Notes: generated from the sequence alone by a model not told the origin. Positions 1-12,738 are shown, numbered from the stretch's first letter. The stretch is DNA of 64,000 nt from Laguncularia racemosa (GCA_037954665.1 JBBMOL010000140.1:1550001-1614000); one strand, 5' to 3'. Program-made: numbers and translations.

Positions 1-126
1 TATTAATAAATGGAGAATGTAGAACCATTAAACGCGATAATAAGTTACAGCAAAATTCAGTCCTAGAATTAGAATTTTACAAAATTTTATGAAAACTTGT
101 GTAAATCAAATCAAGGTACCAAAAGC
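1..126. other. Unassigned AT-rich edge sequence, possibly LINE-A 3' UTR
   Basis: No reading frame or RNA feature is recognised here. It may be the 3' untranslated end of LINE-A or intron sequence of the Tic22-like gene. Confidence 0.3.
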
Positions 127-506
127 TTAGTGTAAGCTAGAATCTATCTGGCTAAGGACATCGGCAATGGTAACAGAGAACCAAGTCAAGTCAAGTTCCT
201 TGCTCTCCATATGCAGTATACCGCTACTACAAATGCTACTCTCCATGATAGAATCAAAGGGTTGCTTAGAGGCATTGGGTGCATGAGGCCCGTGGATGCA
301 TTTTGCCATGACAAGAAGGATGGTGGGCATTAAAGTTCCATCAGAACTTCCTTCCATACTTGTTTAGAGAATGTGCAATCAAGGAATAGGGGGTCATGGT
401 TCTCTTTCCCAATTGAACAGAGGTAACATGTTGTTGAGATAGTCACTCTCCAACTATTGAGTTTATCTAGAGTGTGAAGTTTCTTTTTCCAAGCTAGCCA
501 TAGGAT
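127..506 (-). pseudogene. LINE-A 3' segment: zf-RVT continuation and C-terminal tail
   Basis: Minus-strand translation from 506 leftward gives a zf-RVT-like stretch with W-L-A...KKKLHTLDKLN, then C-x2-C-type residues and a D-P-L-F-L-D-C block. These are typical of the zinc-binding region after plant L1 reverse transcriptases. A tail reading frame follows (127-357). The matching upstream half lies at 10671-10850, so this piece belongs to the same LINE across the Copia. It is frame-broken. Confidence 0.7.
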
Positions 507-708
507 TGTTACAAGATCTGTAAATTAATGTATAATTGTCTTTCCTATATTAGAGAGCAAAATTATAGGAATAAATTAGGATACTAACTTAATTAGAATT
601 GATTTTATTTCCTTTTTTAGCTACACTGTAATTGTATATAAAGTCTTCATTTTACAATTAATAAAACATGTGAGAAAGTTTTCTATTTCACATACTGATT
701 ACATTACA
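507..708 (+). repeat. 5' LTR of outer Copia
   Basis: It matches 10465-10665 almost base for base. It starts TGTTA and ends TTACA, and holds a TATATAAAG promoter-like box about 60 bp before its end. It is followed immediately by the primer-binding site. Confidence 0.95.
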
Positions 709-720
709 TGGTATCAAAGC
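709..720 (+). promoter_or_regulatory. Primer-binding site of outer Copia (initiator Met-tRNA type)
   Basis: TGGTATCAAAGC directly abuts the 5' LTR. The plant consensus complementary to the 3' end of initiator Met tRNA is TGGTATCAGAGC, so there is one mismatch. Confidence 0.9.
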
Positions 721-1232
721 CTTAAGCTCGTTTTCTAATTTTTCAAATTTCTAAATATTCTTCACAAAAAAAAGGAAAATTTACGGTTTTTTTTTTTTTA
801 GTCACTAGTTCGGGTGACCATTTTATCTCACCACCATCCTAGGGAGGTGCGCTTGGAGTTTCCTGGCCGACCCTCAAAATCCAGCAGTTGGGTTCCTCGC
901 GAGTGGGCTTCACGTGCCACTCGTCCTTCGTCTCTCTCTCACACGCCGACAAGTGAAGGCGCGTGGTTGCTCCGGTGGTGGTCCAGCTTCTTCTCCGATG
1001 TCGTCCAAGCATCTCTGGTCACATTCTGGTGTTGGTTTGGTGTTTGGAATCTGGGTCTAAAACGGGAACATTTTTCTAGGTATTTCTCATAATGTTTTTG
1101 TTAGTTTTTACGTTCTGATGTTGCGATCTGGGTATTGATCTGTTCTGATGGTGTCATGGTGATTGCGATCTGGGTGTATTGGTCTCTTCTGGTGTTTTTG
1201 TGGTGGTTGGGATCTGAGTATTGATCTATTAT
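721..1232 (+). other. Leader of outer Copia with imperfect short repeats (left part)
   Basis: Untranslated leader between the primer-binding site and gag, cut at 1232 by the inner Copia and resumed at 6266-6369. From about 1120 it carries imperfect copies of a GATCTGGGTATTG-like unit spaced 50-70 bp apart. A 92-codon reading frame at 814-1092 has no recognisable domain and is probably chance. Confidence 0.6.
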
Positions 1233-1456
1233 TGTAGCAAATAATACTTAATAAAACTTCTCTTATTATTTCAAGGAATAGATACACATATATATACAAA
1301 AGAAATCTTCTTGACTATATATTTCTATTCCTAATATATGCACTATATATATGATACATAATATTGCTATCTATATATATATACATAGAATATTACAATG
1401 AAATCTCTAGGATATTAATTCCTAATATAGAAGAGAATCTGGTTTGATTTCCTACA
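1233..1456 (-). repeat. 3' LTR of inner Copia
   Basis: 224 bp, differing from 6042-6265 at two bases. It is AT-rich with several TATATA runs. Confidence 0.95.
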
Positions 1457-1465
1457 CTCCCCCTC
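1457..1465 (-). promoter_or_regulatory. Polypurine tract of inner Copia
   Basis: Minus strand GAGGGGGAG directly abuts the 3' LTR and overlaps the polyprotein stop codon (1464-1466). Confidence 0.85.
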
Positions 1466-4400
1466 AAACCAGATGATATATGTTCATTAAACCAAGCTTG
1501 GAACTTAGTTCAATGAAGTTGGGTCGAAATAGAGCCTTTGTCAAGATGTCTGCCACCTGTTGTCTAGAAGGAACATAATTAAGAGAAATCTCTTTTCCTT
1601 CTATTTTCTCATTGATGAAATGCCTATCTATTTCGACATGCTTTGTTCTATCATGATGAACTGGGTTCTTGGCAATTGCAATAGCTGACTGGTTATCACA
1701 CATCACTTGAATAGGATCATCCATACCAATTTTGAGTTCATTCAAAAGCCGTTTTAACCAAATCCCTTCACATATGCCTTGAGCTAATGCTCGAAACTCA
1801 GCCTCAGCACTGCTACGAGCTACTACTTGTTGCTTCTTGCTTCGCCATGTTACCAGGTTTCCCCAAACAAATGAGCAATATCCTGATGTAGATCTTCTAT
1901 CACAGGGGACCCAGCCCAATCTGCATCAGTGTAGATAACAAGTGATCTATCATGTGTCTTCTCAAACATTAACCCCTTTCCAGGATCCTTTTTGAGATAC
2001 TTGAGGATTCTATTCACTGCCTCCATGTGATCTGTAGATGGATTGCTTAGGTACTGACTCACAATACTGACTGCAAAGCTTATATCTGGGCGTGTGTGGG
2101 TAAGATATATCAACTTTCCTACTAACCGTTGATAACGCCCCTTATCTGCTGCTAATTCTCCAGTTCGAGGCATTAATTTTGTATTGGGATCCATTGGTGT
2201 TTCAACAGGCTTGCATCCACTCATTCCTGTTTCAGTCAGAAGATCCAGAACATATTTGCGTTGAGAGACTGAAATTCCTTTGCTAGTTCTGCCTACTTCC
2301 ATTCCCAAAAAGTATCTTAAATGTCCTAAGTCTTTGATTTCGAATTCCTTGGACAATAAGATCTTGAGTTTTCTCATCTCTCCTTCATGATTCCCAGTAA
2401 GGACTATATCATCAACATATACAATCAATATTGTAATTCTCCCATCTATGAAATGTTTGATGAATAGTGTGTGATCTGGTTGAGATTGAGAGTACCCGCA
2501 TTGTTTAAGTACTCTTGTGAACCTATCGAACCAAGCTCGAGGTGATTGTTTTAGTCCATATAGTGCTTTTTGCAGCTTGCACACTTTTCCTCTTGTTTTC
2601 TCGGTTTCAAAGCCAGTAGGTATGTCCATATAGACTTCCTCAATTAAGTCTCCATTGAGGAACGCATTTTTCACATCAAGCTGGAACAGTGGCCAATCCT
2701 GATTTGCAGCAACAGATAATAGCACACGTATTGTATTGAGCTTAGCCACAGGAGCAAAAGTTTCTTGGTAATCAATTCCATATGACTGTGTGAATCCTCT
2801 AGCTACTAATCGAGCTTTGTACCTATCAATGCCTCCATCAGCCTTTTGTTTGATTGAAAATATCCATTTGCATCCTACAGTCTTCTTTCCTGGTGGTAAT
2901 GATGTTAGAACCCATGTGCCATTCTTCTCAAGTGCATTCAACTCCTCTAATGTTGCTTTCCTCCATTCAGGGACCTTTAGAGCTTCATATATTGAACTGG
3001 GAATCCCAACTTTGTCCAGAGAGGTTACAAATGCTCGGAATTTCTGTGATAGATTTGAGTAGGAGATGTAGTTGCATAGCGGGTGCTGCGTGCATGATCG
3101 GACTCCTTTCCTATGAGCAATTGGCAAATCTAAATTCGGATCATGATTTATTACCTTTTCCTTTGCTGATTGGGAACAAGATCCTTCCTCAGTTGGCATT
3201 GTTTCAGAATTGTCACTCGAGGAGAGCTCTTGGGTCTGTTGTTCATTCTGCAATGGTCTTTTCCTTCTTGTGTAAACATTGATTTCTTCGATAGGAAGAA
3301 GGAGATGTTTAGGGTAGTTCATCGGTGATGAACTCCTTGGACTTGTGTCTGGACATATAACTGAATTGGGAGGAGGACCGGATGGACTTGTTTCAATAAA
3401 AGTAGTCCAATCCCAATTCTGGAATTCATGAGTATTAGTACGAGAGTCATTCTCCCCCTGAATTACAGAATTGGGAAAAAATGGGTTTTCTTCAAAGAAG
3501 GTGACATTCATAGTATGATAGAATTTACTTGTGAGAGGAGAGAAACATTTGTACCCTTTCTGATTTGGTGAGTATCCTATGAACATACATTTAAGTGCAC
3601 GTGCATCGAGCTTTCCATGATTAATGTGAACAAATGCAGTGCACCCAAAAAGTTTGAGTGGGACTTGGGATACTAACCGTGAAGTTGGGTAAAACTTGTG
3701 GAGCATTTGTAATGGTGATTGAAATTTCAGAACACGTGAAGGCATCCTATTAATGAGATATGTAGCTGTGAGTACAGCTTCACCCCAAAATTTCTTAGGA
3801 ACATTGGTTTGAAAAAGCAAGGAGCGAGCAACTTCAAGGATATGGCGATTTTTTCTTTCGGCCACACCATTTTGTTGAGGTGTATCAACACATGAACTTT
3901 GTTGAACAATACCATGTGATTTGAGATAAAGACTGAGATTTGAGTTAAAGAAGTCTCTAGCATTATCAGTTTTGAGGATTTGGATGTCACTCTTGAATTG
4001 GTTTCTAACCATAGCATGAAAGTGTTTGAAAATATGATTGGTCTCGGATTTTTCTTTCATGAAGTATGTCCAGCACAGTCGTGTATGATCATCAACTAAC
4101 AATAGAAACCATCGAGTACCAGTAATATTGGGAATACGAGTTGGTCCCCAAATATCACCATGTATGAGGGAAAAAGGATGACTTGGTTTGTAGGGTAGTG
4201 GATAGTATGTGCTCCGAGTGTGTTTTGCAAATTGACATATTTCACAATGAAATAAATTTGGATTTTTATTGATAAATAGAGATGGATACAATCGTTTCAT
4301 ATATAAGAAATTTGGATGTCCTAATCGAGAATGCCACATCATGATTGTACTATCCTTATTTGAATGACTAACATAACAAGAACTAACTTTATTGCTAGAG

Positions 4401-5878
4401 ATGCTGTATGAGGATGAGATGTTTACATCAAGAATGTAGAGACCTTTGCGAAGCTCAGCATTGCCAATCGTCCTCCCCGAGCTCAAGTCCTGAAATACAC
4501 AACAGTTGGCAAAGAATTTAGTTTCACATTTCAGATCACTATTTAGTTTGCTAACCGAGATTAGGTTGCAATCTAGGTCAGGTACCAACAACACAGAATA
4601 GAGAATTAGAGAGCTTGAAAGGCAGATTGTTCCTATTCCTTCAACTTGTGTGCGAGTACCATTGGCTATCCTTACAGTTTGTAGTTCTTTACAAGGTGAA
4701 TAAGATGTGAAAAGAGATCTGTCACCTGTCATGTGATTAGATGCTCCGGAGTCCACTATCCACGATGACGATGGGTTCTGAGCAACATATAGTGCGTGAT
4801 TACCTGATCCATGTTCCCCAGCATGAGGAGATGTTGATTTAGATGAATTCTGGATCAGCTGTTGGAGTAATTCCAATTGATCCTTGGTGAAAGGGGCTTG
4901 ATTGACAGTTGGTGAAGTCTCCATGGAGGCAGTATTCCCCTTTGCCTCACGGTCTCTGCTAGATTTCCAATCAAGTGGCTTTCCATGCAATTTCCAGCAC
5001 GTTTCCTTGAGGTAGCCTGGCTTTTTGCAATGATCACACCAAGGACGTCCTCGACGTGTCCGATTGTCACCCGCATTCTGATGCATTCTCCTATTATCAG
5101 CTGCAGCAACATTGGATAGGTGCAACCGGTCTTTTACTGCAGCAAGAGCTGAGCTTTCTGTTGACGCTAGGTTTTCTGAGTTTCCCAGCATCACTCTCTT
5201 GCGACTCTCTTCCCTCCGGACTTCAGAAAACACCTCTCGTAAGCTAGGCAGCGGCTTTGTTCCAAGGATTCTGCCTCGGACTTCATCTAAGGATTTATTT
5301 AAGCCCATCAAGAACTTAAATATCCGCTTGGTTTCAATGATTTTCTTGAAATAAGTACAGTCCAAGGGGCAATTCCATTCATGGGATTCAAACATATCTA
5401 GTTGTTGCCAAAGTCGAGTGAGAGATGTGAAGTACACGGTGACAGATTTTTCTCCTTGTCTTAATTCTTGGAGTGTACTTTCGACATGGAATAGCTCAAT
5501 TGTGTTTTCGTGATTTGAGAATGTATCACGAGCAGCATCCCAAATTTCTTTTGCCGTGGAGTATAGCAAGAAGTTCTCTCCAATCTCGGTTGTCATGGAT
5601 CCAATTAGCCAAGACATAACAAGATTGTTTTCTGCCCTCCATGATTTGAATGTTGGATCACGTGGATTGGGTTGAGTAATGACACCGGTGAGATAGTCAT
5701 CTTTGTTCCTTCCGCTAACAAACAACATTGTTGCTTGTGACCATTGGAGATAGTTATGGCCATTGAGTTTATGACTGATGACCGGTTGGATGAAACTGTT
5801 TTCAATAGGTGTTGGCGTTATTCCAGAGAGTGAATTTGTTGTTGAGGAACCCCCAGAAGATCCATCAGATTCTGCCAT
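1464..5878 (-). pseudogene. Gag-pol polyprotein of inner Copia, one frameshift in RNase H
   Basis: Open from the ATG at 5878 for 1342 codons. Gag is N-terminal, with the LNGHNYLQW motif and UBN2/RETROTRAN-like region. Its zinc knuckle near 5040 reads C-x2-C-x4-Y-x4-C, with Tyr where His is expected. Protease DSGASNHMTG follows, then the gag-pre-integrase H-x3-H / C-x2-C motif and an integrase core with HGDIWGP, LKTDN and [12 protein letters not shown] carries YVDD at 2408-2419. RNase H starts DADWAG. Near 1901-1915 the frame shifts by one base, and the rest of RNase H (RSSAEAE, HVEIDRHF) is in the frame ending at 1464. The remainder looks intact, so it is a recently disabled copy, unless the shift is an assembly error. 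Confidence 0.93.
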
Positions 5879-6029
5879 ACTAGAGGTCTGTGAGATCTAC
5901 CCGGAAGAGAGGGAGAGACAGCGAGAGAGAGAGAGCCAGCACGGGAAAAGAGAAGAAAAAAAAAAAAAAAAACAAAACAGAACAGAAGTGGAGAAGGGAA
6001 GCGGTATCTGCAGGATTTTCTTTTTCGAA
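5879..6029 (-). other. Leader of inner Copia with pyrimidine/purine tract
   Basis: Short untranslated leader between the primer-binding site and gag. On the plus strand it is GAGA-rich with a run of A at 5955-5972. Confidence 0.7.
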
Positions 6030-6041
6030 GCTCTGATACCA
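6030..6041 (-). promoter_or_regulatory. Primer-binding site of inner Copia (initiator Met-tRNA type)
   Basis: Minus strand TGGTATCAGAGC, the exact plant consensus, adjoins the 5' LTR. Confidence 0.93.
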
Positions 6042-6265
6042 TGTAGCAAATAATACTTAATAAAACTTCTCTTATTATTTCAAGGAATAGATACACATAT
6101 ATATACAAAAGAAATCTTCTTGACTATATCTTTCTATTCCTAATATATGCACTATATATATGATACATAATATTGCTATCTATATATATATACACAGAAT
6201 ATTACAATGAAATCTCTAGGATATTAATTCCTAATATAGAAGAGAATCTGGTTTGATTTCCTACA
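6042..6265 (-). repeat. 5' LTR of inner Copia
   Basis: 224 bp with TG...CA ends. Read on the minus strand it precedes the primer-binding site and gag. Confidence 0.95.
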
Positions 6266-6369
6266 ATTATTATTGTGGTAAACAATCTGAGTACTGTTAC
6301 TCACGGTTGTGGTTGCTGGGTTGATTTTGATTTTCTGTTTGGAGGCTGTGACATTGGTTTTTGCCTAAG

Positions 6370-9300
6370 ATGAGTGATATTAAAAGTGAACTAGTGCCCA
6401 CTATGTCTAAGATTATGGAGTATAAATTGAATGGTACTAATTATGTGGAGTGAAGCAGAACTGTTAAGCTTTATCTTCAAAGTGTTGAAAAAGATGATCA
6501 TTTGACTGAGAATCCTCCAAAGAATGATACTAGAAAAGCTTGGCTGCGAGATGATGCTAAACTGTTTTTACAAATTATAAATTCTATTGAACATGATGTT
6601 GTTGGTTTGATTAATCATTGTGAGTTTGTTAAGGAGTTAATGGAGTATTTAGAGTTCTTGTATTCTGGTAAAGGAAATGTGTCTAGAATGTATGATGTAT
6701 GCAAGGCCTTCTATCGTGCTGAGAAAGAATCTAAGTCTCTCACAGCATATTTTATGGAATTCAAAAAGACGTATGAGGAACTAAACATGCTCTTGCCATT
6801 TAGTACTGATATTAAGGTGCAATAGACTCAGAGAGAACAAATGGCAATAATGAGTTTCTTGAGTGGTCTAACTTCTGAATTTGAAACTCCCAAGTCTCAG
6901 ATTCTTTCGAGTTCAGAAGTCAACTCACTCCAAGAAGTTTTTAGTCAGCTATTACGCACAAAGAATACTCCATCTAATCAGCAATCTAGTGTTTTTGTTG
7001 CTAGAGGAGGAGGGGGGAATGATGTTGGAAGAAAGAATAATAAAGGAGGAAATAACAACGATATTGTTTGCTATTATTGTAAGGAACCAGGACATACAAA
7101 GCGATACTGTAAGAAATTACATAATCACAACCACCAGAGGACTCAGAATGCTACAGTGGCAGTCGCAGTTTCTAGCTCACCTTCTAAGAGGACTATTACA
7201 ATCTCAGCTGATGAGTATGCTAAATTCTCCCAATATCAAAAGTCAATTAAAGAATCTCCATCAGTTGCAGTTGTTGCTGAATAAGGTAAGAAATGCCTTA
7301 CTTCTTCCTTAGACAAATGGGTCATTGATTCTGGTGCCACAGATTACATGACAGGTAATCAGAAACTCTTCTCTAGCTTTCAATCTCAAAAATCGTCATC
7401 TTCTGTAACTATAGTTGATGGCTCACACTATAACATTAAGGGGTCTAGAACCGTTGAAGCTACTTCCTCTATTACCGTATCATCTGTCTTGAGTTTACCT
7501 AGTCTTGCCTTCAATTTGATTTCTGTGAGTAAACTGACCAAAGACTTAAACTGCAGTATCTCATTCTTCCCAGACCATTGTCTCTTTCAGGATCTTATGA
7601 CGAAGCAGATTATTGGTAAAGGACATGTATCAAATGAACTCTATGTTCTGGATGATGGGGTATCTAAGTCGGTTGCATGCTCTAGTATTGTCACTCCGTT
7701 TGAAGCACACTGTAGATTGGGACATCCTTCTCTACCTGTTTTGAAGAAGTTGTGCCCTCAATTTTATGATGTAACTTCAGTGGAGTGTGAATCATGTCAT
7801 TTCACCAAACTTCGTCGTGTTACTTTAAGTCCTAGAATAAATAAACGGGTTGAGTCTGCTTTTATATTAGTTCATTCAGATATTTGGAGTCCATGTCCAG
7901 TTTTGTCTAAAACTGGGTTCAGATACTTTGTTACTTTTATGGATGATTTTTCTAGAATGACCTGGATTTATTTTATGAAGAACCATTCTAAAGTTTTTTC
8001 TCACTTTTCTGCTTTTTGTGCTGAGATTAAGACTTAGTTCAATGCTTCCATATATATATTGAGAAGTGATAATGCTAAAGAATATATGTCAGAAACATTT
8101 CAGCAATACATGACTCAACAAGGGATTCTTCATCAGTCCTCTTGTGTTGACACCAGCATAAAATGGGGTGGCAGAGAGGAAGAACAGGCATCAGCTTGAA
8201 ACGGCTCGTGCTTTACTGTTCCAAATGAAAGTCCCTAAGCAATTTTGGGTTGATGTTGTTTCTACAGCAAACTTCCTAATTAATCGGATGCCTTCAACTG
8301 CTCTTGGTGGAGATATTCCCTATAACGTTTTGTGTCCTAACAAGGCATTGTTTTCAATTGAGCCAAGGGTGTTTGGTAGCACATGTTATGTTCGAGATGT
8401 GCGACCTCATATTACTAAATTGGACCCTAAAGCATTGAAGTGTGTATTTCTAGGCTATTCTCGCCTTCAAAAAGGTTATCGATGTTTTTCTCCAAAGCTT
8501 AGCAGATATGTGGTCTCAACTGATGTGATCTTTTCAAAGACAACTCCATTTTTTCCTCCACCAACTACGCATCCAAGTAAGGGGGAGGAAGAAGAATGGT
8601 TGATTTACAAATCACCAAGTAAGCAAGTAGAAGTTGAACCTCTAGCTAAGCAATCTCATATTGAAACATCTTCTGTTGAGCAATTAGTTCCAGCAAGACC
8701 ACCAATTATTCAGGTCTATTCCAGAAGGAGAGAGGCTAATGATACATGTCCTACACCAGCTCCTTCATCATTTGATCCTCCACCAAATGACCTTGATCAA
8801 CCTATTGCGATTCGTAAAGGTACACGCCAATGCACCCTTTCCAAACCTAATTATTCCATTGCTAATTTTGTTTCCTACAATCACTTATCTCCTTCATCTA
8901 GATCATTGATTACTTCGCTAGACTCTGTCTCAATCCCTAAGACAGTGAAAGAGGCTCTATCTCATTCTGGGTGGTATGATGCTATAGTTGAGGAGATAAA
9001 AGCCCTTGATGATAATAATACGTGGGAACTAGTGGATTTGCTTGAAGGCAAGAAGGTTGTGGGGTGTAAGTGGGTGTTTGCAGTTAAATGTAATGTAGAC
9101 GGTTCAGTAGCTCGGCTTAAAGCCAAATTGGTGGCTAAAGGTTATGCACAGACATATGGAGTGGATTACTTTGATACTTTTTCTCCAGTTGCCAAGCTTA
9201 CTTCTGTTCGTTTATTTATTTCTATGGCTGCCTCTCAAAATTGGCCTCTGCACCGATTAGATATCAAGAATGCCTTTTTGCATAGAGATCTCGAAGAAAA

Positions 9301-10457
9301 AGTATATTTAGAGCAACCACCTAGTTTTCTTGCTTAGGGGGAGTATAGGAAGGTCTGTCGTTTAACAAAATCTTTATATGGGTTGAAGTAGAGTCCCTGT
9401 GCCTGGTTTGGCAAATTTAGTAAGGTGGTTCAAAAGTTTGGGTTACAAAAGAGTAAATGTGATCATTCAGTTTTTTACAGACACGACAAATGGTAGTATC
9501 CTCCTAGTCGTGTATGTTGATGACATTGTTTATATTACAAGGTTTCTTCTCAAATCTTTTTTGCATTCGAAATTTCACACGAAAGACTTGGGCCAGTTGA
9601 AGTATTTCTTGGGAGTAGAAGTAACAAGAAGCAAGAAGGGTATCTTTCTATCTCAGAGAAAGTATGTCCTTGACTTGCTTACAGAAACAGGAAAATTGGC
9701 AGCAAAACCTTGCAGTACTCTAATGATTCCTAATGTATATTTGACAAAAGATGAAGGTGATCCATTTGATGATCCAAAAAAATATAGGAGGCTAGTGGGA
9801 AAATTAAATTAGCTCATTGTGATGACTCGACCTGACGTTGCTTTTCCAGTAAGTATTGTTAGTCAATTCATGTCTGCACCTACCGTTAAACATTGGGAAG
9901 CCTTGCAACATATTTTGTGTTACTTAAAAGGAGCACCTGGTCTTGGTATATTGTATAGCAATCATGGACATACTAGCATTGAGTGTTTTGCAGATGCTGA
10001 TTGGGCTGGATCAAAAACTGATAGGAGGTCCACTACTAGCTACAGTGTATTTGTTAGAGGAAACTTAGTATCATGGAAGAGTAAGAAGCAGGATGTTGTG
10101 TCTCGGTCTAGCGCAGAATCGGAGTACAGAGCTATGGCACAATTTACATGTGAAATCATGTGGATACACCATCTCTTGACTGAAGTCAAATTAAAGCATC
10201 CTATGCCAGCAAAGTTATGGTGTGATAATCAAGCTGCTCTTCACATTGCCTCAAATCCGGTGTATCATGAGAGGACTAAACATATTGAGGTTGATTGTCA
10301 TTTTATCCGAGAAAAGATTCGAGAATACTTAATTTGTACTGGACACGTAAAGACTGGAGAACAATTAGCTGATTTATTTACAAAGGCCTTAAATGAAACC
10401 CGTGTTAATTACCTTCGTAACAAGCTGGGCATGATTGATATCTATGCTCCAGCTTGA
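6370..10457 (+). pseudogene. Gag-pol polyprotein of outer Copia, inactivated
   Basis: Starts at the ATG at 6370. The gag region (6370-7284) holds an intact zinc knuckle C-x2-C-x4-H-x4-C near 7070-7110. Protease DSGAT lies near 7327. The gag-pre-integrase and integrase region spans about 7700-8250, RT about 9010-9810 with YVDD at 9513-9524, and RNase H 9990-10440 (DADWAG, then the RSSAE motif). Damage: in-frame TGA at 6451, TAG at 6823, TAA at 7282, TAG at 8035 and TAG at 9335, a frameshift near 8157, and a short deletion just after YVDD. Only RNase H stays open. It is a decayed plant Copia polyprotein. Confidence 0.93.
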
Positions 10458-10464
10458 GGGAGAG
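10456..10464 (+). promoter_or_regulatory. Polypurine tract of outer Copia
   Basis: GAGGGAGAG lies directly before the 3' LTR, the expected place for the plus-strand primer. It overlaps the polyprotein stop region. Confidence 0.85.
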
Positions 10465-10665
10465 TGTTATAAGATTTGTAAATTAATGTATAATTGTCTT
10501 TCCTATATTAGAGAGCAAAATTATAGGAATAAATTAGGATACTAACTTAATTAAAATTGATTTTATTTCCTTTTTTAGCTACACTGTAATTGTATATAAA
10601 GTCTTCATTCTACGATTAATAAAACATGTGAGAAAGTTCTTTATTTCACATACTGATACATTACA
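10465..10665 (+). repeat. 3' LTR of outer Copia
   Basis: 201 bp, the partner of 507-708. It is followed by the AGGAT target duplication at 10666-10670. Confidence 0.95.
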
Positions 10666-10670
10666 AGGAT

Positions 10671-11182
10671 AAATGAATATCATGGCATAGTTCCAAATCA
10701 CCTTAGACCAAGGGACAATGCCATTGTAGGTGATAAAGCCTTGTAAGCACTCTTGATAGAGAAGATTCCAGACACATCCTTACTCCAAGTGAACCTATCA
10801 ACTTTATGTGAATTAGCGATTATATTTGAGGGTATTGTAAATCCATTCTAAAAATTGTTTTGTGGAAATTCCCAACCATTGCCTTATATAATAGAACACA
10901 ACCTAGCATTCAAGGGAAGCCCTGAAGTAGCAATCATTCTTGGACTATGCACTAAATTTAAAGGCGCAATTGGTAGCCAAAAATCTGACCATAGGGATAT
11001 GGAAAGGCCATCACCCACTTCTTACTTAAACATGCTTCTTGCTAGCGGACGAAGCTTCAACAATTTACTCCAACTCCAAGAACACTTCATGGAAATTTTA
11101 GTCTCCTAAAATGATGATCCCTTAAGAAAGTTAGAATATACCCATTCACCCTAAACATCTCTTACTAAGTCTCCACATAATG
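10671..11182 (-). pseudogene. LINE-A: end of RT and start of zf-RVT region
   Basis: Minus-strand translation near 10680-10790 gives SKDVSGIFSIKSAYKAL. After a frameshift comes a W-S-K-V-I-W-N-Y stretch, typical of the zf-RVT region of plant L1 elements. It is cut at 10671 by the outer Copia and continues at 506. Confidence 0.7.
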
Positions 11183-12738
11183 TCAAATATGTTTTAGTTG
11201 AGCTGCTTTGTTCCATATTTCAAGTTTAGGAATGCCCAAACCTCCTTGATCAATTGGGGTACATACCTCTTGCCATCTTACCTTAGCTTTTGTTAAAATA
11301 TTAGGCCTCCCACTCCATAAAAAGTTGTGCATAAGCCTTTCAATAGAATCAACTACCTTTTTGGGTAGAATAAACATTAATGCCTAATGTACTTGCAGTG
11401 AGAATAGCACTGATTTGATAAGTTGAAGTCATTCAGCATAAGATAGGAACATAGAAATCTACGAGTTGATTTTAGCCGAGATTCTATCAATTAGAGCTTC
11501 ACAATCAGATTTGCAAAGTTTGGAAGCAAGTAGTGGTACCCTAAGGTAACGGATGAGGAGATTCCCTTCTTCAAATTCCAACATCTGGAGTATCTCTTCC
11601 TTTGCTGGAGATGGTACATTGGATAGGAACATAAGGCTTTTACTGTTGTTAGCTTTAAGGCTCGAAATAGATTCAAATATTCTTAAGGACTCCTTAATCA
11701 CTCTAACCAACTCCACATTACCTTTACAGAAAATCAAGAGGTCATCTACAAAGCAAAGGTGCGTGAGTCACTCTATCTTGCATCTCCAGTAATAAGAGAA
11801 TCTAGAATTGCTAGTAAGCTACCTTAATATCCCTAAGTATACCTCCATGCCAATAACAAACAGATACGGCGACATAGAATGAAACCAACCAATTCACCAT
11901 TAATGTTGAAAGAAAATCTAGGGATAGAGATACATTGTACTACCAACTTGATAAAGTGTGCAAGGAAGCTCATGTCAGTAAGTACTGCCTCCAAAAAGCT
12001 CCAATTCGTGGTATCATAGGCTTTGTGGATGTCTACTTTGAGCATACACCACAGGGCTCCTTTATTGTTGTGGTATCCATTGGCTAATTCTTGGGCAGCA
12101 AAGATGTTATCCGAAATACAATGACCTCCATTAAATGCAGATTGCTCTTTACCCACTAACAATGGTAAAACCACCTTAATTCTTGAGGCTAGTAGTTTGA
12201 TGATGGCCTTGTAAATGGTATTACATTAGGATATAGGCTTGAAATCAACAAGATTAATACGATTAGCAATCTTAGGTACAAGAGAGATAATGGTGCAATT
12301 CAATTCTTTTAGCATATTTCCAGACACTATGAACTCTTTCACCCCATTAATTATATCTTCCCCAATGATGTGCCACATAGCTTTATAAAACCTAGTAGAA
12401 AATCCATCCAATCCAAGGGATTTGTTGTCTGCTTGGTCGAAGAAGGCCATTTTTATTTCCTCATCCAAGAACGGACCATTGATTTACATGGCTTGTTGAT
12501 CCGAAATTTGTTTGGACACACAGTCTTGCACCTTTGTATTTGAGATGACCAGTTGTTGACCTCCCAACAAGTTAGAGAAGTAAGCAATAATTTCCGCATT
12601 GACATCCGCATCCCCACGAATCTTTGTTCCATCCTCCTTTTTCAGACTGTATATAACATTCCTATTTTGCCTATGACTGATCACTTTATAAAAATATGTA
12701 GTGTTCTTGTCTCTCAATTTCAGCCATTTCACTCTCAA
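11183..12738 (-). pseudogene. LINE-A reverse transcriptase, decayed
   Basis: Ordered L1 RT blocks occur on the minus strand. They are an SPGPDGF-like block (KSLGLDGFSTRFYK) near 12400, LVPKIANRINLVDFKPIS near 12230, GKEQSAFNGGHCISDNI near 12130, DIHKAYDTTNW near 12020, the catalytic F-V-D-D at 11741-11752, and the SGRPN / GGLGIP block near 11230-11330. The blocks lie in different frames separated by stops. F-V-D-D instead of the usual FADD is a tolerated variant; activity is lost through the frame damage. Confidence 0.85.

Larger units (their letters stand above)
1233..6265 (-). mobile_element. Inner Ty1/Copia retrotransposon, young, nested in the outer Copia leader
   Basis: Two 224-bp LTRs differ at only 2 positions and start and end TGTAG...CTACA. 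They are flanked by a perfect ATTAT target duplication (1228-1232 and 6266-6270). On the minus strand a canonical primer-binding site and a purine tract lie at the expected inner LTR edges. The polyprotein is almost completely open. This is the youngest full-length element in the window and sits inside an older Copia inside a LINE. Confidence 0.96.
507..10665 (+). mobile_element. Outer Ty1/Copia retrotransposon, full length with both LTRs
   Basis: The element is bounded by 202-bp and 201-bp LTRs (TGTTA...TTACA) and by a perfect 5-bp target duplication AGGAT (502-506 and 10666-10670). The primer-binding site follows the 5' LTR directly, and a purine tract precedes the 3' LTR. Domain order is gag, protease, integrase, RT, RNase H, i.e. 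Copia order. Without the nested Copia (1233-6265) it is about 5.1 kb. The LTRs differ by 7 substitutions and 1 indel. The coding region is broken many times, so it is non-autonomous today. Confidence 0.95.

Noticed and set aside
814..1092. 92-codon frame in the outer Copia leader
   Set aside because: It lies between the primer-binding site and gag and has no similarity I can recognise.
2790..3282. Plus-strand frames opposite the inner Copia pol
   Set aside because: They are antisense shadows of a conserved pol gene.
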